A stretch of DNA of 64,000 bases from NCBI GenBank assembly GCA_947487205.1, contig CANKVU010000018.1:1-64000 (forward strand), given 5' to 3'. Every line of letters starts with the position of its first letter. The stretch's first letter is position 1. This stretch comes from an uncultured Paracoccaceae bacterium (lineage in GTDB: Bacteria > Pseudomonadota > Alphaproteobacteria > Rhodobacterales > Rhodobacteraceae). A model generated the notes under the pieces. It was not told where the DNA came from and made no database searches. It saw only the letters and a program-made list of their open reading frames with translations. The translations under genes were made by a program, and so were the position numbers. Of the stretch, positions 8,527 to 19,052 are shown in pieces.

Positions 8527-10204
8527 CGGCCATCTTCGGGGGCGTCTCGCCCTCCTCCTCGAGCACCTTGTCGAGCCCCACCTCCAGCTTGCGCCGGATG
8601 CGGTCGGGGTCGGCCTCGTCGCTCTCGGCCGTCTCGGTGAAGCTCAGCGCCCGCTGCCACTGGAAGCGCGCCTCCATCCGGCGCCCCACGGCCCACAGCA
8701 CGTCGCCCAGATGGTCGTTGACGACCGGGTCCACCGGCATCAGCTCCACCGCCCGCTCCATCGGCTCCACCGCCTCCTGGTAGCGGCCCAGCCGGTAAAG
8801 GCCCCAGCCCAGCGAATCCACGATATAGCCCGAATCGGGCGACGCCTCGACGGCGCGCTCGATCATCGCCAGCGCCTCGTCGAGCTTTTCCCGCCGCTCC
8901 AGCAGCGAATAGCCCAGATAGTTCAGGACCTGCGGCTGTTCGGGGTTCAGCTCCAGCGCCTTGCGGAAATCGGCCTCGGCCGCCGGCCAGTCGCCGATCC
9001 GCTCGGAGGTGATGGCGCGCGAGAAATAGACGATCCACTGCGCCGCCTCGTCGCGCTCGAACAGGTCGACGGCGGCGTCGTAGGCCGCCTGCGCCTCCTC
9101 GAAGCGGCGCGCCTCGCGCAGCGCGTCGCCCAGCGCCATCTGCACGCTCAGGCGGTCGGGATATTCCTCGGCCAGGGTGGCGATGGTCTCGATGGCGGCC
9201 TCCTCGCGCCCCGCCGCGGCCATCGCCTGCGCCCGGCCCAGTTCCGCCGTGGGCCGCATGTCCGACCCTTCGGGCACCTTGGCATAGGTCTCGATCGCCA
9301 GCTCGTACTGTCCCATCTCCTCGAACAGCGCCGCCGACAGCAGCGTCGCCTCCACATGCCCGGGGCGGAGGAACTCGGCCGAGCGGGAATAGAGCAGCGC
9401 GTAGGAGGGGGCGGTCTGCCCGACCACCGCGTTGGCGATGTCGAAGCCGACTTCCGCCAGCCCGGCCCGCGCATCCGGGGCGATGTCGAAATCGAGCGTC
9501 TCGCCGGCCTCCAGGCGCTGCCGGGCCGCGTCGAGCGCGGGTTCGGCGATCCCGTCGGTGCCGTCGAGCAGCGCCAGCGCCGCGTCGCTGCGCCCGAGCT
9601 GCGACAGGATCTGCAGCCGCGCCTCCAGGCCCCGGCGCGTCAGGCGCAGGTCGTCGGCCTCCGAGAGGATCGCCTCGGCCTCCTCGAACCGCTCCGCGGC
9701 GGCGAGCGCCAGCGCCTTGTGATAGATCCCGAAGGCGCGCACGGACTGGTCCTCGCCCACCGCGTCGAAGGCCGCCAGCGCCGCGTCGGTGCGCCCCGCT
9801 CCGGCCAGCGCCCAGCCCCGCGCCAGCCCGTCATAGAGCGGCCCGACGCTGAGCCCGTCGTCGAGCGCCGACAGGATCCCCTCCCAATCCTCCGCCTCGG
9901 CCATGTCCGCCAGATGCGCCAGGCCCGCGACCTGGTTCGTCCCCTCGCGGTCCAGAAGCTGCTGGGCGACGGCGTCGGCGCGGTCGAATTCCGACAGCGA
10001 GATATAGGCGCCGGTCAGCGCCTCCAGCATCAGCGGGTTGGACGGGTCGTGCGACAGCGCCTGCGCCAGGTAGCGCGAGGCGGCGCGGAAATCGTCCTGC
10101 ATCTGCGCCGAGCGACCGGCGAGATAGGGCCCGGCCACGTCCTGCGCGGGCGCGGGCAGGGCCGGCAGCGTCAGCGCCGTCGCAAGGAGGAGGCTGCGGA
10201 GCAT
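8516..10204 (-). CDS. secreted or periplasmic tetratricopeptide-repeat protein
   Basis: 562 residues from ATG 10204, which is preceded by AAAGGA; the frame extends 20 codons further up but without a site. The first 20 residues ([20 protein letters not shown]) form a cleavable Sec signal peptide. The rest is helical with repeated TPR signatures, for example [40 protein letters not shown] and [23 protein letters not shown] arrays are protein-binding scaffolds; the C-terminal NYLGYSLLE and VDSLGWGLY repeats are typical of a family always found upstream of ispE in Rhodobacterales. No enzymatic motif is visible and its partner is unknown. Confidence 0.85.
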   Translation of the reverse strand: MLRSLLLATALTLPALPAPAQDVAGPYLAGRSAQMQDDFRAASRYLAQALSHDPSNPLMLEALTGAYISLSEFDRADAVAQQLLDREGTNQVAGLAHLADMAEAEDWEGILSALDDGLSVGPLYDGLARGWALAGAGRTDAALAAFDAVGEDQSVRAFGIYHKALALAAAERFEEAEAILSEADDLRLTRRGLEARLQILSQLGRSDAALALLDGTDGIAEPALDAARQRLEAGETLDFDIAPDARAGLAEVGFDIANAVVGQTAPSYALLYSRSAEFLRPGHVEATLLSAALFEEMGQYELAIETYAKVPEGSDMRPTAELGRAQAMAAAGREEAAIETIATLAEEYPDRLSVQMALGDALREARRFEEAQAAYDAAVDLFERDEAAQWIVYFSRAITSERIGDWPAAEADFRKALELNPEQPQVLNYLGYSLLERREKLDEALAMIERAVEASPDSGYIVDSLGWGLYRLGRYQEAVEPMERAVELMPVDPVVNDHLGDVLWAVGRRMEARFQWQRALSFTETAESDEADPDRIRRKLEVGLDKVLEEEGETPPKMADGG

Positions 10205-10277
10205 GGGGTCGCGTCCTTTCGATCGGTTGCCGGTCAGACTAGGCGCCGCGCCCGTCCGGGGCAATCGGCGCGCCCGG

Positions 10278-11930
<1,653 letters not shown>

Positions 11931-12222
11931 GGTGGCTCCCCGGAATTGGCGTTCGCGTCCTCGCGTCAATATCGGTGCGCGTCTCGCATGGTCAATTGCG
12001 ACCCCGCGTTCGCGCGGGCGGAGGGGTGCGGGCGAAGGGGCGCGGCTCCCGCCCCCGCGCGGCGCGATCCGGGGCGATCCGGCGCGAAAAAGCACGCGCC
12101 GGGGTGGAACGCGGACGCCAAAGCGCCTTTCTGTACCCCGGTGGGCCGTGTAAGCATGCCCCCGGATCAACGTGCACAAGTGACAAGACCGGCCCCCGGA
12201 CCGGGCCGGAGTGAGGGACGCG
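11931..12222. other. divergent promoter region between ETF-QO and greA
   Basis: 292 bp without a convincing gene. It must carry promoters for ETF-QO (leftward) and greA (rightward). The half next to ETF-QO is relatively AT-rich (around 11965-11995); the middle is GC-rich with several short inverted repeats. I found no operator, riboswitch or tRNA in it. Confidence 0.5.
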
Positions 12223-12693
12223 ATGGACAAGATACCGCTGACCCGCGCGGGATACACCGCGCTGAACGAGGAGTTGAAGCGCCTCAAGTCGAAGGACCGC
12301 CCGGAGATCATCCAGGCGATCTCCGAGGCGCGAGAGCACGGCGATCTGTCCGAGAACGCGGAATACCATTCCGCCAAGGAGAAGCAGTCCTTCATCGAGG
12401 GCCGCATCAAGGAGGTGGAGGGCATCCTCGGCCGGTCCGAGGTCATCGACACCGCCAAGCTGTCGGGTCCGATCAAGTTCGGGGCGACGGTGAAGCTGGT
12501 CGACGAGGACACCGACGAGGAGAAGACGTTCCAGATCGTCGGCGAGCCCGAGGCCAATCTCGAACAGGGCAAGCTGAACATGAAATCGCCCCTCGCCCGC
12601 GCCCTGATCGGCAAGGAGGAGGGCGATTCGATCGAGGTCCGCACGCCGGGTGGCGAGAAGGCCTACGAGATCCTGTCGGTCGCCTACGTCTGA
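12223..12693 (+). CDS. greA: transcription elongation factor GreA
   Basis: 156 residues. GreA rescues backtracked RNA polymerase by stimulating cleavage of the nascent RNA 3' end. The N-terminal coiled coil carries the conserved [17 protein letters not shown] and [20 protein letters not shown] blocks; the acidic tip residues Asp and Glu of [10 protein letters not shown] are present. The C-terminal FKBP-like domain includes [14 protein letters not shown] and [13 protein letters not shown]. The start at ATG 12223 gives MDKIPLT, the standard alphaproteobacterial beginning. The next gene starts 1 nt after its stop, so both are probably co-transcribed. Confidence 0.97.
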   Translation: MDKIPLTRAGYTALNEELKRLKSKDRPEIIQAISEAREHGDLSENAEYHSAKEKQSFIEGRIKEVEGILGRSEVIDTAKLSGPIKFGATVKLVDEDTDEEKTFQIVGEPEANLEQGKLNMKSPLARALIGKEEGDSIEVRTPGGEKAYEILSVAYV

Positions 12694-12694
12694 C

Positions 12695-13960
12695 ATGGCC
12701 TGGCCCCTTTCCGCAGACCGCACTGCGCCCGACACGCCCGTCACCGTCGCCGCCTGGGGCGCGACGATCGCCTGGCTCCTGATCTCCGCCCTCGTCTTCT
12801 TCGGCATGGCGGGGGGCACGGCGGGGCTCGACCCGCTGCGCGTGATGATGGTGCCCGTCGCCGTCTTCGCCCCCGTGGCGCTGATCTGGATCGCCGCCTT
12901 CCTGACCCGTCGCATCAGCGCCCTGACCCGCGCGGTGGAACAGCTGGAGGCCGGCGCAGCGGGGGGCGAGATCGGCCTGCGCCTCGATGCGCTCGCCGTC
13001 GGCCAGCGCGACCTCAAGGCGGCGCTGGCCGGGACCGGCCCGACCGACGCGCCGACCGGTCCGGCGGTCGAGCCGCGTCCGGCCCAGGCGTCCCCGGGCG
13101 CCGATACGCGCCCGCCCGCCGCGACAGCCGCGACAGCCGCCCCCGGGGCCCCGCGCCCCGACCCGTCCCGCGCCGCGCCCGACGGGGCAGCTGCGCCGAA
13201 GCCCAGGTCGAAGGCCGCCGCCGCGACGGGTGCCGAGGCCGACCGCCGGGAGACGCCGTCCGAGCCGGCACGCGACGCCGCCGCCGGCGACAGGGAGACC
13301 GCCGGTCCCGCGCCGGACCCCGTCGCCGCGCCGGACCCGGACCGCCCCGCACCCCCGGACACCCCCGCGTCGCCCACTGCCACCGCCACGTCCACCGCCG
13401 ACGCGGCGGCCAGCGCCCGTGCGGACGGGGCCGAGGCGGGCGCGCCCCCGGCTGAGGTCCCGGCCGCGCCGCCCCCCGCGTCCGGCGGCGCGCTTCCGGC
13501 CGGGACGCTGATCCACGCGCTCCACTTCCCCGCCGATCCCGACGACCGGGAGGGGTTCCGCGCGCTGCGCCGGGCGCTGCGCGACCCGGCCGCGAAGCCG
13601 GTGGTGACGGCGGCGCAGGACATGCTGACGCTTCTGAGCGAGCTCGGCCTCTACATGGACGATGTCGCGCCCTCTTCGGCCCCGGTCGCCAGCTGGCGGC
13701 GCTTCGCCGGCGGCGAGCGCGGCGCCGGCGTGGCCGACATCGCCGGCCCCGGCGACGCCGCGGCGCAGGAGAAGATTGCCGCGAAGCTGCGCTCCGACCC
13801 GGTCTTCGGCGATGCGGCGGCGCATTTCTCGCGCCTCTTCGAGCGGCTGCTGGCCGAGCGGGAGCCGGAGATGGAGGACGAGGATCTGAGCGCCCTCGCC
13901 CGGACCCGCAGCGCCCGCGCCTTCACGATGGTGGGCCGCGCCAGGGGCGATTTCGACTGA
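12695..13960 (+). CDS. uncharacterised membrane protein with long Ala/Pro-rich linker
   Basis: 421 residues, family not recognised. Two hydrophobic segments lie at about residues 18-40 and 50-68, followed by a short heptad-like stretch (RRISALTRAVEQLEAG) that could be a coiled coil. Residues about 105-265 are an Ala/Pro/Asp-rich, low-complexity linker, probably disordered. A compact C-terminal domain (about 270-421) contains LIHALHFPADPDDREGFRAL, several helices, and ends in charged residues and SARAFTMVGRARGDFD. It would sit in the inner membrane with the large domain cytoplasmic by the positive-inside rule. It begins 1 nt after greA, and converges on the DUF4175 gene 43 bp on. Confidence 0.7.
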   Translation: MAWPLSADRTAPDTPVTVAAWGATIAWLLISALVFFGMAGGTAGLDPLRVMMVPVAVFAPVALIWIAAFLTRRISALTRAVEQLEAGAAGGEIGLRLDALAVGQRDLKAALAGTGPTDAPTGPAVEPRPAQASPGADTRPPAATAATAAPGAPRPDPSRAAPDGAAAPKPRSKAAAATGAEADRRETPSEPARDAAAGDRETAGPAPDPVAAPDPDRPAPPDTPASPTATATSTADAAASARADGAEAGAPPAEVPAAPPPASGGALPAGTLIHALHFPADPDDREGFRALRRALRDPAAKPVVTAAQDMLTLLSELGLYMDDVAPSSAPVASWRRFAGGERGAGVADIAGPGDAAAQEKIAAKLRSDPVFGDAAAHFSRLFERLLAEREPEMEDEDLSALARTRSARAFTMVGRARGDFD

Positions 13961-14003
13961 TCGCGCGTCGGGCGCGGGACCGTGTCCCAGCCCGCCCCCC
14001 CGG

Positions 14004-16544
14004 TCAGAACCGGTCGAGCAGCCGCCGGAGGTAGTCGAGCTCCGCGTCGGGGCGGTCCTGCTCGCCTGAGCGACGCCGGATCTCGTCCAGCAGCTCCTCG
14101 GCGCGGCGGTGGCCCTCCTCGGAGCCGAGCATCGAGCGGTCCGAGCCCGACTGGCCGTTCTGTCCCGATTCACGGCCCAGCGGATCGCGGGCCTCGCCGC
14201 GCGGATCGCCCTGGGCCTGTCCCTGGCCCTGTCCGCGCTCCTCGGCGAGCGCCTCGCCCAGGTCGCGGATACCCTCGCGCAGGGCGTCCATCGCCTCGGC
14301 CTGCCGGTCGAGCGCGCGGGGCGTGTCGCCGTCGCGCAGCGCGTCCTCGGCGCCCTCCATCGCCTCCTCGGCCCGGTCGAGGTTCTCGCGCGCCGAATCG
14401 CCCGGCTCGGTGCCGGCGCCGGGCAGGTTGCCGCGCTGGCGGTTCAGCTCGTCGCGCAGCGCCTGCTGGCGGTCGGCCAGGCTCTGGCCTTGGCCGGGCC
14501 CGCCGCCCTGTCCCTGGCCCTGTCCCTGACCCTGGCCTTGGCTCTGACCCTGGCCGGGCTGCCCGCCCTGATCGCCCGGGCCGCCCTGTCCCGGCGCGCC
14601 CTGCTGGCCCTGCTGGCCGTCCTGCATGCCGCGGAACGATTCGTCCGACAGGTCCTGCTGGTCGCGCAGCGTCTCCTGCAGGTCCTGCATGGCCTGACCG
14701 CCCTGTCCCTGGCCCTCGCCCTGCTGGCCCTGCGTGACGCGCATGTTCTCCATCATCTGCGACAGCTGATCCATCAGCCGCCGCGCCTCGGCCATCCGGC
14801 CCTCCTCCATCAGGCGCTGGATCTCGTCCATCATCTGCTGCAGCTGGTCGCCGGTGATCTGCTGGCTCTCGCCCTGCTGGGCCTGCTGGCGGGGGCCGCC
14901 GGCCTCGCCCTGCTCGGCGAGCTCGCGGATGTAATCGTTCATCGCCTCGCGCAATTCCTGCATCAGCTCGGCGATCTCGGCCGGGTCGGCGCCGTTCTCC
15001 ATCGCCTCGGACAGCCGCTCCCGGGCGCGGTCCAGCCGCTCGCGGGCATCGTCGAGGTCGCCGAACTCGATCTCGTTGGCGATCGCCCAGAGCTCGTCGG
15101 CGATCTCCGCTTGCCGCTCGGGCGACAGATCCACCGTGCCGAGCCCCGCCTCCAGCCGCCGGATCGCCACGCGCAGCCGCAGGTACAGCGTCTCCGAGGG
15201 GAAGAGGCCCTCGGGCTGCCAGGACACCGCCCGCAGGATCCGCGCCACCCGCTCGGCATTGTCGCGCCGCCACAGCAGGTCGCGGCGCTGCTCGATCACC
15301 GCCTGGGCGAGCGGGTCGAAGAACCGCTGGCCGGCCAGCACCGCCTCGACCGCGCCGGTCGATCCGGTCTGGCCCATGGCGTCGGCCACCTCGTAGGTCA
15401 CCTTCACCGGCAGGTTCGCCCACGGGTGCTCGGAGAAGGTCTCGACCAGGGTGCCGGTGAACGCGGTCCGGTCGCCCGAGATCGGTAGCGGCAGGTCCAC
15501 CTCCAGCGGATCGCGGGGGTCGGGATCGGGCGCCAGGCCGTGGCGCCGGTCGACCCGGTCGAGGTCGAGCGCGATCCGCACTCGGCCGCCGGTGACGCCG
15601 AAATCGTCCGAGGCGCGGAACGATTGGCGGAACTCGCCGCCCGCCGCGCGTTCGGGCGCCCCCGTCACCTCGACGGCCGGGGGGGCGTCGGGGGTCATGG
15701 CGATCTGCCAGTCGCGCCCGCCCCGGCCCTCCACCGCGATGGTGCCCGACCGGGTGATCGCGAACTCCGCCTGCGGCGCCTCGCTCACCGTGTCGGCCCC
15801 GGCCGAGACCGATTCGCTGACGCTCAGCTCGCCGGGTTCGCCATAGATCTGGACCGTCACGCGGCTGCCTTCGGGCACCGCCACCTCGCCCGCGGGAAGG
15901 TCGGCGAGGTAGAGCGACGGCCGACCGGTATAGCCCGGGGGCTCGATCCAGCCCTCCCAGGCGGGGCCGCCCGCCACCGCCTGCCCGCCGCCCGGCGCGA
16001 TCTGCGCAACCGAGCCCACGCGCCACACCGAGCCGAACAGGAGCGCCACGGCGAAGGCCAGGAGCGCGACGTAGCGCAGGGCGAAGGGGTCGCGGGCGGC
16101 CATCCGCAGATCGGGCCGGACCGCCCGCGCCGCGCGGACCCGGTCGGCCATGCGCGCGACATGCGCCTCCCATATGGCGCGGGAGGCGCTGTCCTGCGCC
16201 CCGATCGCCTGCGCGTCTGACAGCGCCGCCAGGGGCCGCCCCGGCAGGGTCCGGTCCAGCCGCTCGAGCGCCTCCTCCTCGCGCGGCCAGCCGAAGCGCC
16301 GCACACCGTGCACCGCGGCCCAGCCCGCCCCGAGGAGCACGACCGCGCCCGAGGCCCAGACCGCCTCGGGCGGCAGGGCCTCGTGGAGGCCCATCATCAG
16401 GGCCGCCAGCGTGGCGAGGATCACGGACCAGAGCGGCCAGAAGGCGCGAGCGGCCCGCTCCGCCGCCATGCCGGCGCGGGTCAGGCGAAGCGGACGGCCG
16501 ATCCCGGCGCGGGCCGCGGGGGAAAGGGGGCGTCTCGGGGGCAT
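14004..16544 (-). CDS. DUF4175/TIGR02302 membrane protein
   Basis: 846 residues. Three likely membrane helices lie at about residues 35-55, 60-80 and 145-165, followed by a large extracytoplasmic region rich in beta structure (about 185-400), a helical middle (about 400-560) and a Gln/Gly-rich tract (about 625-690). The order is that of the TIGR02302 family in Alphaproteobacteria, whose function is unknown. It ends with an acidic/arginine-rich helix, DAELDYLRRLLDRF. It lies 51 bp downstream of lysA on the same strand, which is usual for this family in Rhodobacterales. Confidence 0.85.
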   Translation of the reverse strand: MPPRRPLSPAARAGIGRPLRLTRAGMAAERAARAFWPLWSVILATLAALMMGLHEALPPEAVWASGAVVLLGAGWAAVHGVRRFGWPREEEALERLDRTLPGRPLAALSDAQAIGAQDSASRAIWEAHVARMADRVRAARAVRPDLRMAARDPFALRYVALLAFAVALLFGSVWRVGSVAQIAPGGGQAVAGGPAWEGWIEPPGYTGRPSLYLADLPAGEVAVPEGSRVTVQIYGEPGELSVSESVSAGADTVSEAPQAEFAITRSGTIAVEGRGGRDWQIAMTPDAPPAVEVTGAPERAAGGEFRQSFRASDDFGVTGGRVRIALDLDRVDRRHGLAPDPDPRDPLEVDLPLPISGDRTAFTGTLVETFSEHPWANLPVKVTYEVADAMGQTGSTGAVEAVLAGQRFFDPLAQAVIEQRRDLLWRRDNAERVARILRAVSWQPEGLFPSETLYLRLRVAIRRLEAGLGTVDLSPERQAEIADELWAIANEIEFGDLDDARERLDRARERLSEAMENGADPAEIAELMQELREAMNDYIRELAEQGEAGGPRQQAQQGESQQITGDQLQQMMDEIQRLMEEGRMAEARRLMDQLSQMMENMRVTQGQQGEGQGQGGQAMQDLQETLRDQQDLSDESFRGMQDGQQGQQGAPGQGGPGDQGGQPGQGQSQGQGQGQGQGQGGGPGQGQSLADRQQALRDELNRQRGNLPGAGTEPGDSARENLDRAEEAMEGAEDALRDGDTPRALDRQAEAMDALREGIRDLGEALAEERGQGQGQAQGDPRGEARDPLGRESGQNGQSGSDRSMLGSEEGHRRAEELLDEIRRRSGEQDRPDAELDYLRRLLDRF
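14481..14625 (-). repeat. Gly/Gln low-complexity tract inside the DUF4175 gene
   Basis: Short imperfect tandem repeats of a 6-12 nt unit (CCCTGG/CCCTGT on the plus strand) encode a GQGQGQG-type tract with intervening GGPG and GQQG elements. Such tracts expand and shrink by slippage, so length is likely to vary among strains; every change of 6 nt stays in frame. Confidence 0.7.
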
Positions 16545-16595
16545 GGACCTCCGGGCACTGGCCCGATCAACCGGCCCGATGCGGAGGATGCCGCG

Positions 16596-17861
16596 TTAGA
16601 GCCACTCGGGAACCCTATCGCGGGCCAGCATCTCGTCAATCGACGGGCGCGGGCGGATGACGGCGAAGTGATCCCCCCGCACGAGCACCTCGGGCACCAG
16701 CGGGCGGGAATTGTATTCCGACGCCATCACCGCCCCGTAGGCCCCGGCGGAGCGGAACGCGACCAGGTCGTCGGCCTCCAGCGCCGGCAGTTCCCGGCCC
16801 TTCGCGAAGGTGTCGCCCGATTCGCAGACCGGCCCGACCACGTCGACCGCGTGCGTCGCGGCGCCGGGTTCGGGTTCGGCCAGCGGCACGATGTCGTGAT
16901 GGGCGCCGTACATCGCGGGTCGGATCAGGTCGTTCATGCCGGCATCGACGATCAGCCAGCGCCGCCCCGCCTCCTGCTTGAGGTAGAGGACCCGCGTCAC
17001 CAGCACGCCGGCATTGCCCGCGATCAGGCGGCCCGGCTCGATCTCGATCTCGCAGCCCAGATCGCCCACCGTGCGCCGGATCAGGGCGCCGTAATCGGAG
17101 GGCAGGGGCGGCGCATCGTTGGAGCGCGCATAGGGGATGCCGAGCCCGCCGCCGAGGTCGAGCCGACGGATGTCGTGGCCCTGCGCGCGCAGCCGCCGGG
17201 TCAGGTCGGCGACCTTTCCGTAAGCCTCCTCGAAGGGCGCGAGGGAGGTCAGCTGCGAGCCGATATGGACGTCGATGCCGACCACGTCGATGCCGGGCAG
17301 GGCGGCGGCGCGGGCATAGATCTCCTCGGCGCGGTCGATGGGCACGCCGAACTTGTCCCGGGCGCGGCCGGTGGCGATCTTCTCGTGGGTGCGGGCATCC
17401 ACGTCGGGATTGACCCGGAGCGCGATCGGCGCGCGCAGGCCCAGCCCCGCGGCGACCTGCGACAGCGCCTCCAGCTCGGGCTCCGATTCGACGTTGAACT
17501 GGCGGATGCCGGCCTTCAGCGTCTCGGCCATCTCGTGGCGGGTCTTGCCCACGCCCGAGAAGACGATGCGCTCGCCCGGGATGCCCGCACTCCGCGCGCG
17601 GGCGTATTCTCCCAGCGAGACCACGTCCATCCCCGCGCCCAGATCGCCCAGAAGCTTCAGCACGGCGAGGTTGGAGCAGGACTTCATCGCGAAGCAGACG
17701 AGGTGGTCGAGCCCCGCCAGCGCCTCGGCGAACAGCTGGAAATGCCGCGTCAGGGTGGCGGCGGAATAGCAGTAGAACGGCGTTCCGACGCAGGCCGCGA
17801 CATGCGCCAGATCGACGTCCTCGGCCATCAGCTGGCCGTCGCGGTAGAGAAAGTGGTCCAT
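16596..17861 (-). CDS. lysA: diaminopimelate decarboxylase
   Basis: 421 residues, normal for LysA, which decarboxylates meso-diaminopimelate to L-lysine with pyridoxal phosphate. Lys60 in FAMKSCSN is the PLP lysine of the alanine-racemase-like barrel; the phosphate-binding LDLGGGLGIPY and EIEPGRLIAGNAG blocks, and the active-site CESGDTF near the C-terminus are all intact. The start at ATG 17861 is preceded by GGAGGAG. It is the first gene of a likely lysA-DUF4175 transcript. The common neighbour argH and the small lipoprotein often between argH and lysA are not present here. Confidence 0.96.
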   Translation of the reverse strand: MDHFLYRDGQLMAEDVDLAHVAACVGTPFYCYSAATLTRHFQLFAEALAGLDHLVCFAMKSCSNLAVLKLLGDLGAGMDVVSLGEYARARSAGIPGERIVFSGVGKTRHEMAETLKAGIRQFNVESEPELEALSQVAAGLGLRAPIALRVNPDVDARTHEKIATGRARDKFGVPIDRAEEIYARAAALPGIDVVGIDVHIGSQLTSLAPFEEAYGKVADLTRRLRAQGHDIRRLDLGGGLGIPYARSNDAPPLPSDYGALIRRTVGDLGCEIEIEPGRLIAGNAGVLVTRVLYLKQEAGRRWLIVDAGMNDLIRPAMYGAHHDIVPLAEPEPGAATHAVDVVGPVCESGDTFAKGRELPALEADDLVAFRSAGAYGAVMASEYNSRPLVPEVLVRGDHFAVIRPRPSIDEMLARDRVPEWL

Positions 17862-17931
17862 TTCTCCTCCTCCCGAGCGGAGCGGCTGCGCCGCACGCGA
17901 TCATCTGCGCCCGTTCCGGGCGCGGGCCTCC

Positions 17932-17961
17932 GGCGGGGGTATTGCCGCAAAGGGCGAAGGG
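17932..17961 (+). repeat. diverged copy of the GGGGTATT-GAAGG intergenic element
   Basis: The stretch GGGGGTATTGCCGCAAAGG followed by GCGAAGG resembles the core found twice at 42562-42588 and (inverted) 42728-42752. It sits 70 bp upstream of the lysA start. Similarity is by eye and partial; a related fragment (GACCGCAAAGGGTGAAG) occurs at 42652-42668. Confidence 0.35.
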
Positions 17962-18002
17962 CAAGCGCGCCCGGGCCGGCGACCGGGCGGTGCGGGAACG
18001 GC

Positions 18003-18031
18003 AAAACCCCCGAACGGGCGTCCGGGGGTTT
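18003..18031 (-). terminator. intrinsic terminator of rpsU
   Basis: AACCCCCG-type arm (18004-18012) pairs with its complement (18023-18031) in a 9-bp stem with a 10-nt loop. On the minus strand the stem is followed by TTTTGCC, a short T-run. It lies 31 nt past the rpsU stop. Confidence 0.75.
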
Positions 18032-18061
18032 CCGATGGCGATCGGCCGTTCGGGCGACGCC

Positions 18062-18268
18062 TCAGAGGAGGCCTTCGCGCTGGGCCTTCTTGCGGGCGAG
18101 CTTGCGCTGCCGGCGGATGGCCTCGGCCTTCTCGCGCGCCTTCTTCTCGGAGGGCTTCTCGAAATGCTGCTTGAGCTTCATCTCGCGGAAGACGCCCTCG
18201 CGCTGGAGCTTCTTCTTGAGCGCCCTGAGCGCCTGGTCGACATTGTTGTCGCGAACACTGACCTGCAT
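18062..18268 (-). CDS. rpsU: 30S ribosomal protein bS21
   Basis: 68 residues, extremely basic, beginning [20 protein letters not shown] and continuing with the conserved [16 protein letters not shown] and RKLARKK blocks of S21. bS21 is the last small-subunit protein to join and helps initiation at the anti-Shine-Dalgarno helix. The C-terminal basic extension [10 protein letters not shown] is usual for Alphaproteobacteria. The gene stands alone with its own terminator at 18003-18031 and is divergent from the COQ9 gene; the 109-bp gap between the two starts holds both promoters. Confidence 0.97.
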   Translation of the reverse strand: MQVSVRDNNVDQALRALKKKLQREGVFREMKLKQHFEKPSEKKAREKAEAIRRQRKLARKKAQREGLL

Positions 18269-18377
18269 GTGGTTTTCACCACCTTTCTAAGTCTGGAGTT
18301 GCCGAATTTCTGCAGGAAGTGGCCATTTACCAGATCGCGGCCTACCTGTCCAGCAGGCGAGACGAGGAGACCCCGAC

Positions 18378-19052
18378 ATGGACGATCCCAGAGACCGCGT
18401 GCTCGACGCCGCGCTGGCGCATGTGCCCTTCGACGGCTGGTCGGACGACACGCTGCGCCGCGCCGCGCGCGACGCCGACATGCCGCTGGCCGAGGTCCGG
18501 GCGCTGTTCCCGCGCGGCGCCGTCGACCTGGCGATGGCCTTCCACCGGCGCGGCGACGCCCGGCTGGCGGCCCGGCTGGCCGAGCTGGACATGGGCGAGA
18601 TGCGCTACCGCGACCGGGTGGCCAAGGCGATCTGGCTCCGGCTCGAGGCCGTCGACAAGGAGGCGGTGCGCCGCGCCGCGACCCTCTTCGCGCTGCCGAT
18701 GCACGCCGCCGACGGCGCCCGGGCGCTGTGGGAGACGGCCGACGCGATCTGGACCGCGCTCGGCGACACGTCGACGGACGGCAACTGGTATTCCAAGCGC
18801 GCGACCCTGTCGGGCGTCTATGCCAGCGTCGTGCTCTACTGGCTGGGCGACGATTCGATGGACCAGCACGAGACGCGCGGCTTCATCGACCGGCGGATCG
18901 ACGACGTGATGCGGATCGAATCGGCCAAGTCGGCGGTGAACGCCAACCCGCTGGGACGGATGATTATGGCGGGGCCGAACTTCGTCCTGTCGCGGCTGCG
19001 CCGGCCGGCCCGCACGACGGGCCTGCCCGGATCGATCGGGGGCCGCCCGTGA
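18378..19052 (+). CDS. COQ9 family ubiquinone-biosynthesis protein
   Basis: 224 residues. The N-terminal 50 residues look like a degenerate TetR helix-turn-helix (RVLDAALAHVPFDGWSDDTL... AEVRALFPRG), followed by the COQ9 signature NWYSKRATLSGVYASVVLYWLGD and an amphipathic C-terminal end. COQ9 is a lipid-binding protein that presents ubiquinone precursors to the COQ7 hydroxylase in mitochondria; alphaproteobacterial homologues are assumed to do the same at the inner membrane. GGAGA precedes ATG 18378. The following quinone oxidoreductase overlaps it by 4 nt (GTGA), supporting a shared quinone-related transcript. Confidence 0.93.
   Translation: MDDPRDRVLDAALAHVPFDGWSDDTLRRAARDADMPLAEVRALFPRGAVDLAMAFHRRGDARLAARLAELDMGEMRYRDRVAKAIWLRLEAVDKEAVRRAATLFALPMHAADGARALWETADAIWTALGDTSTDGNWYSKRATLSGVYASVVLYWLGDDSMDQHETRGFIDRRIDDVMRIESAKSAVNANPLGRMIMAGPNFVLSRLRRPARTTGLPGSIGGRP

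Noticed and set aside
11931-12222. Possible tRNA or riboswitch in the largest intergenic gap
   Set aside because: No cloverleaf-like arms or T-loop sequence (GGTTCGANTCC) and no riboswitch core that I recognise; composition is that of two promoters.
13080-13500. Arg/Pro-rich second frame inside the linker of the membrane protein at 12695-13960
   Set aside because: An out-of-frame by-product of the Ala/Pro/Asp codons; no start signal or domain.
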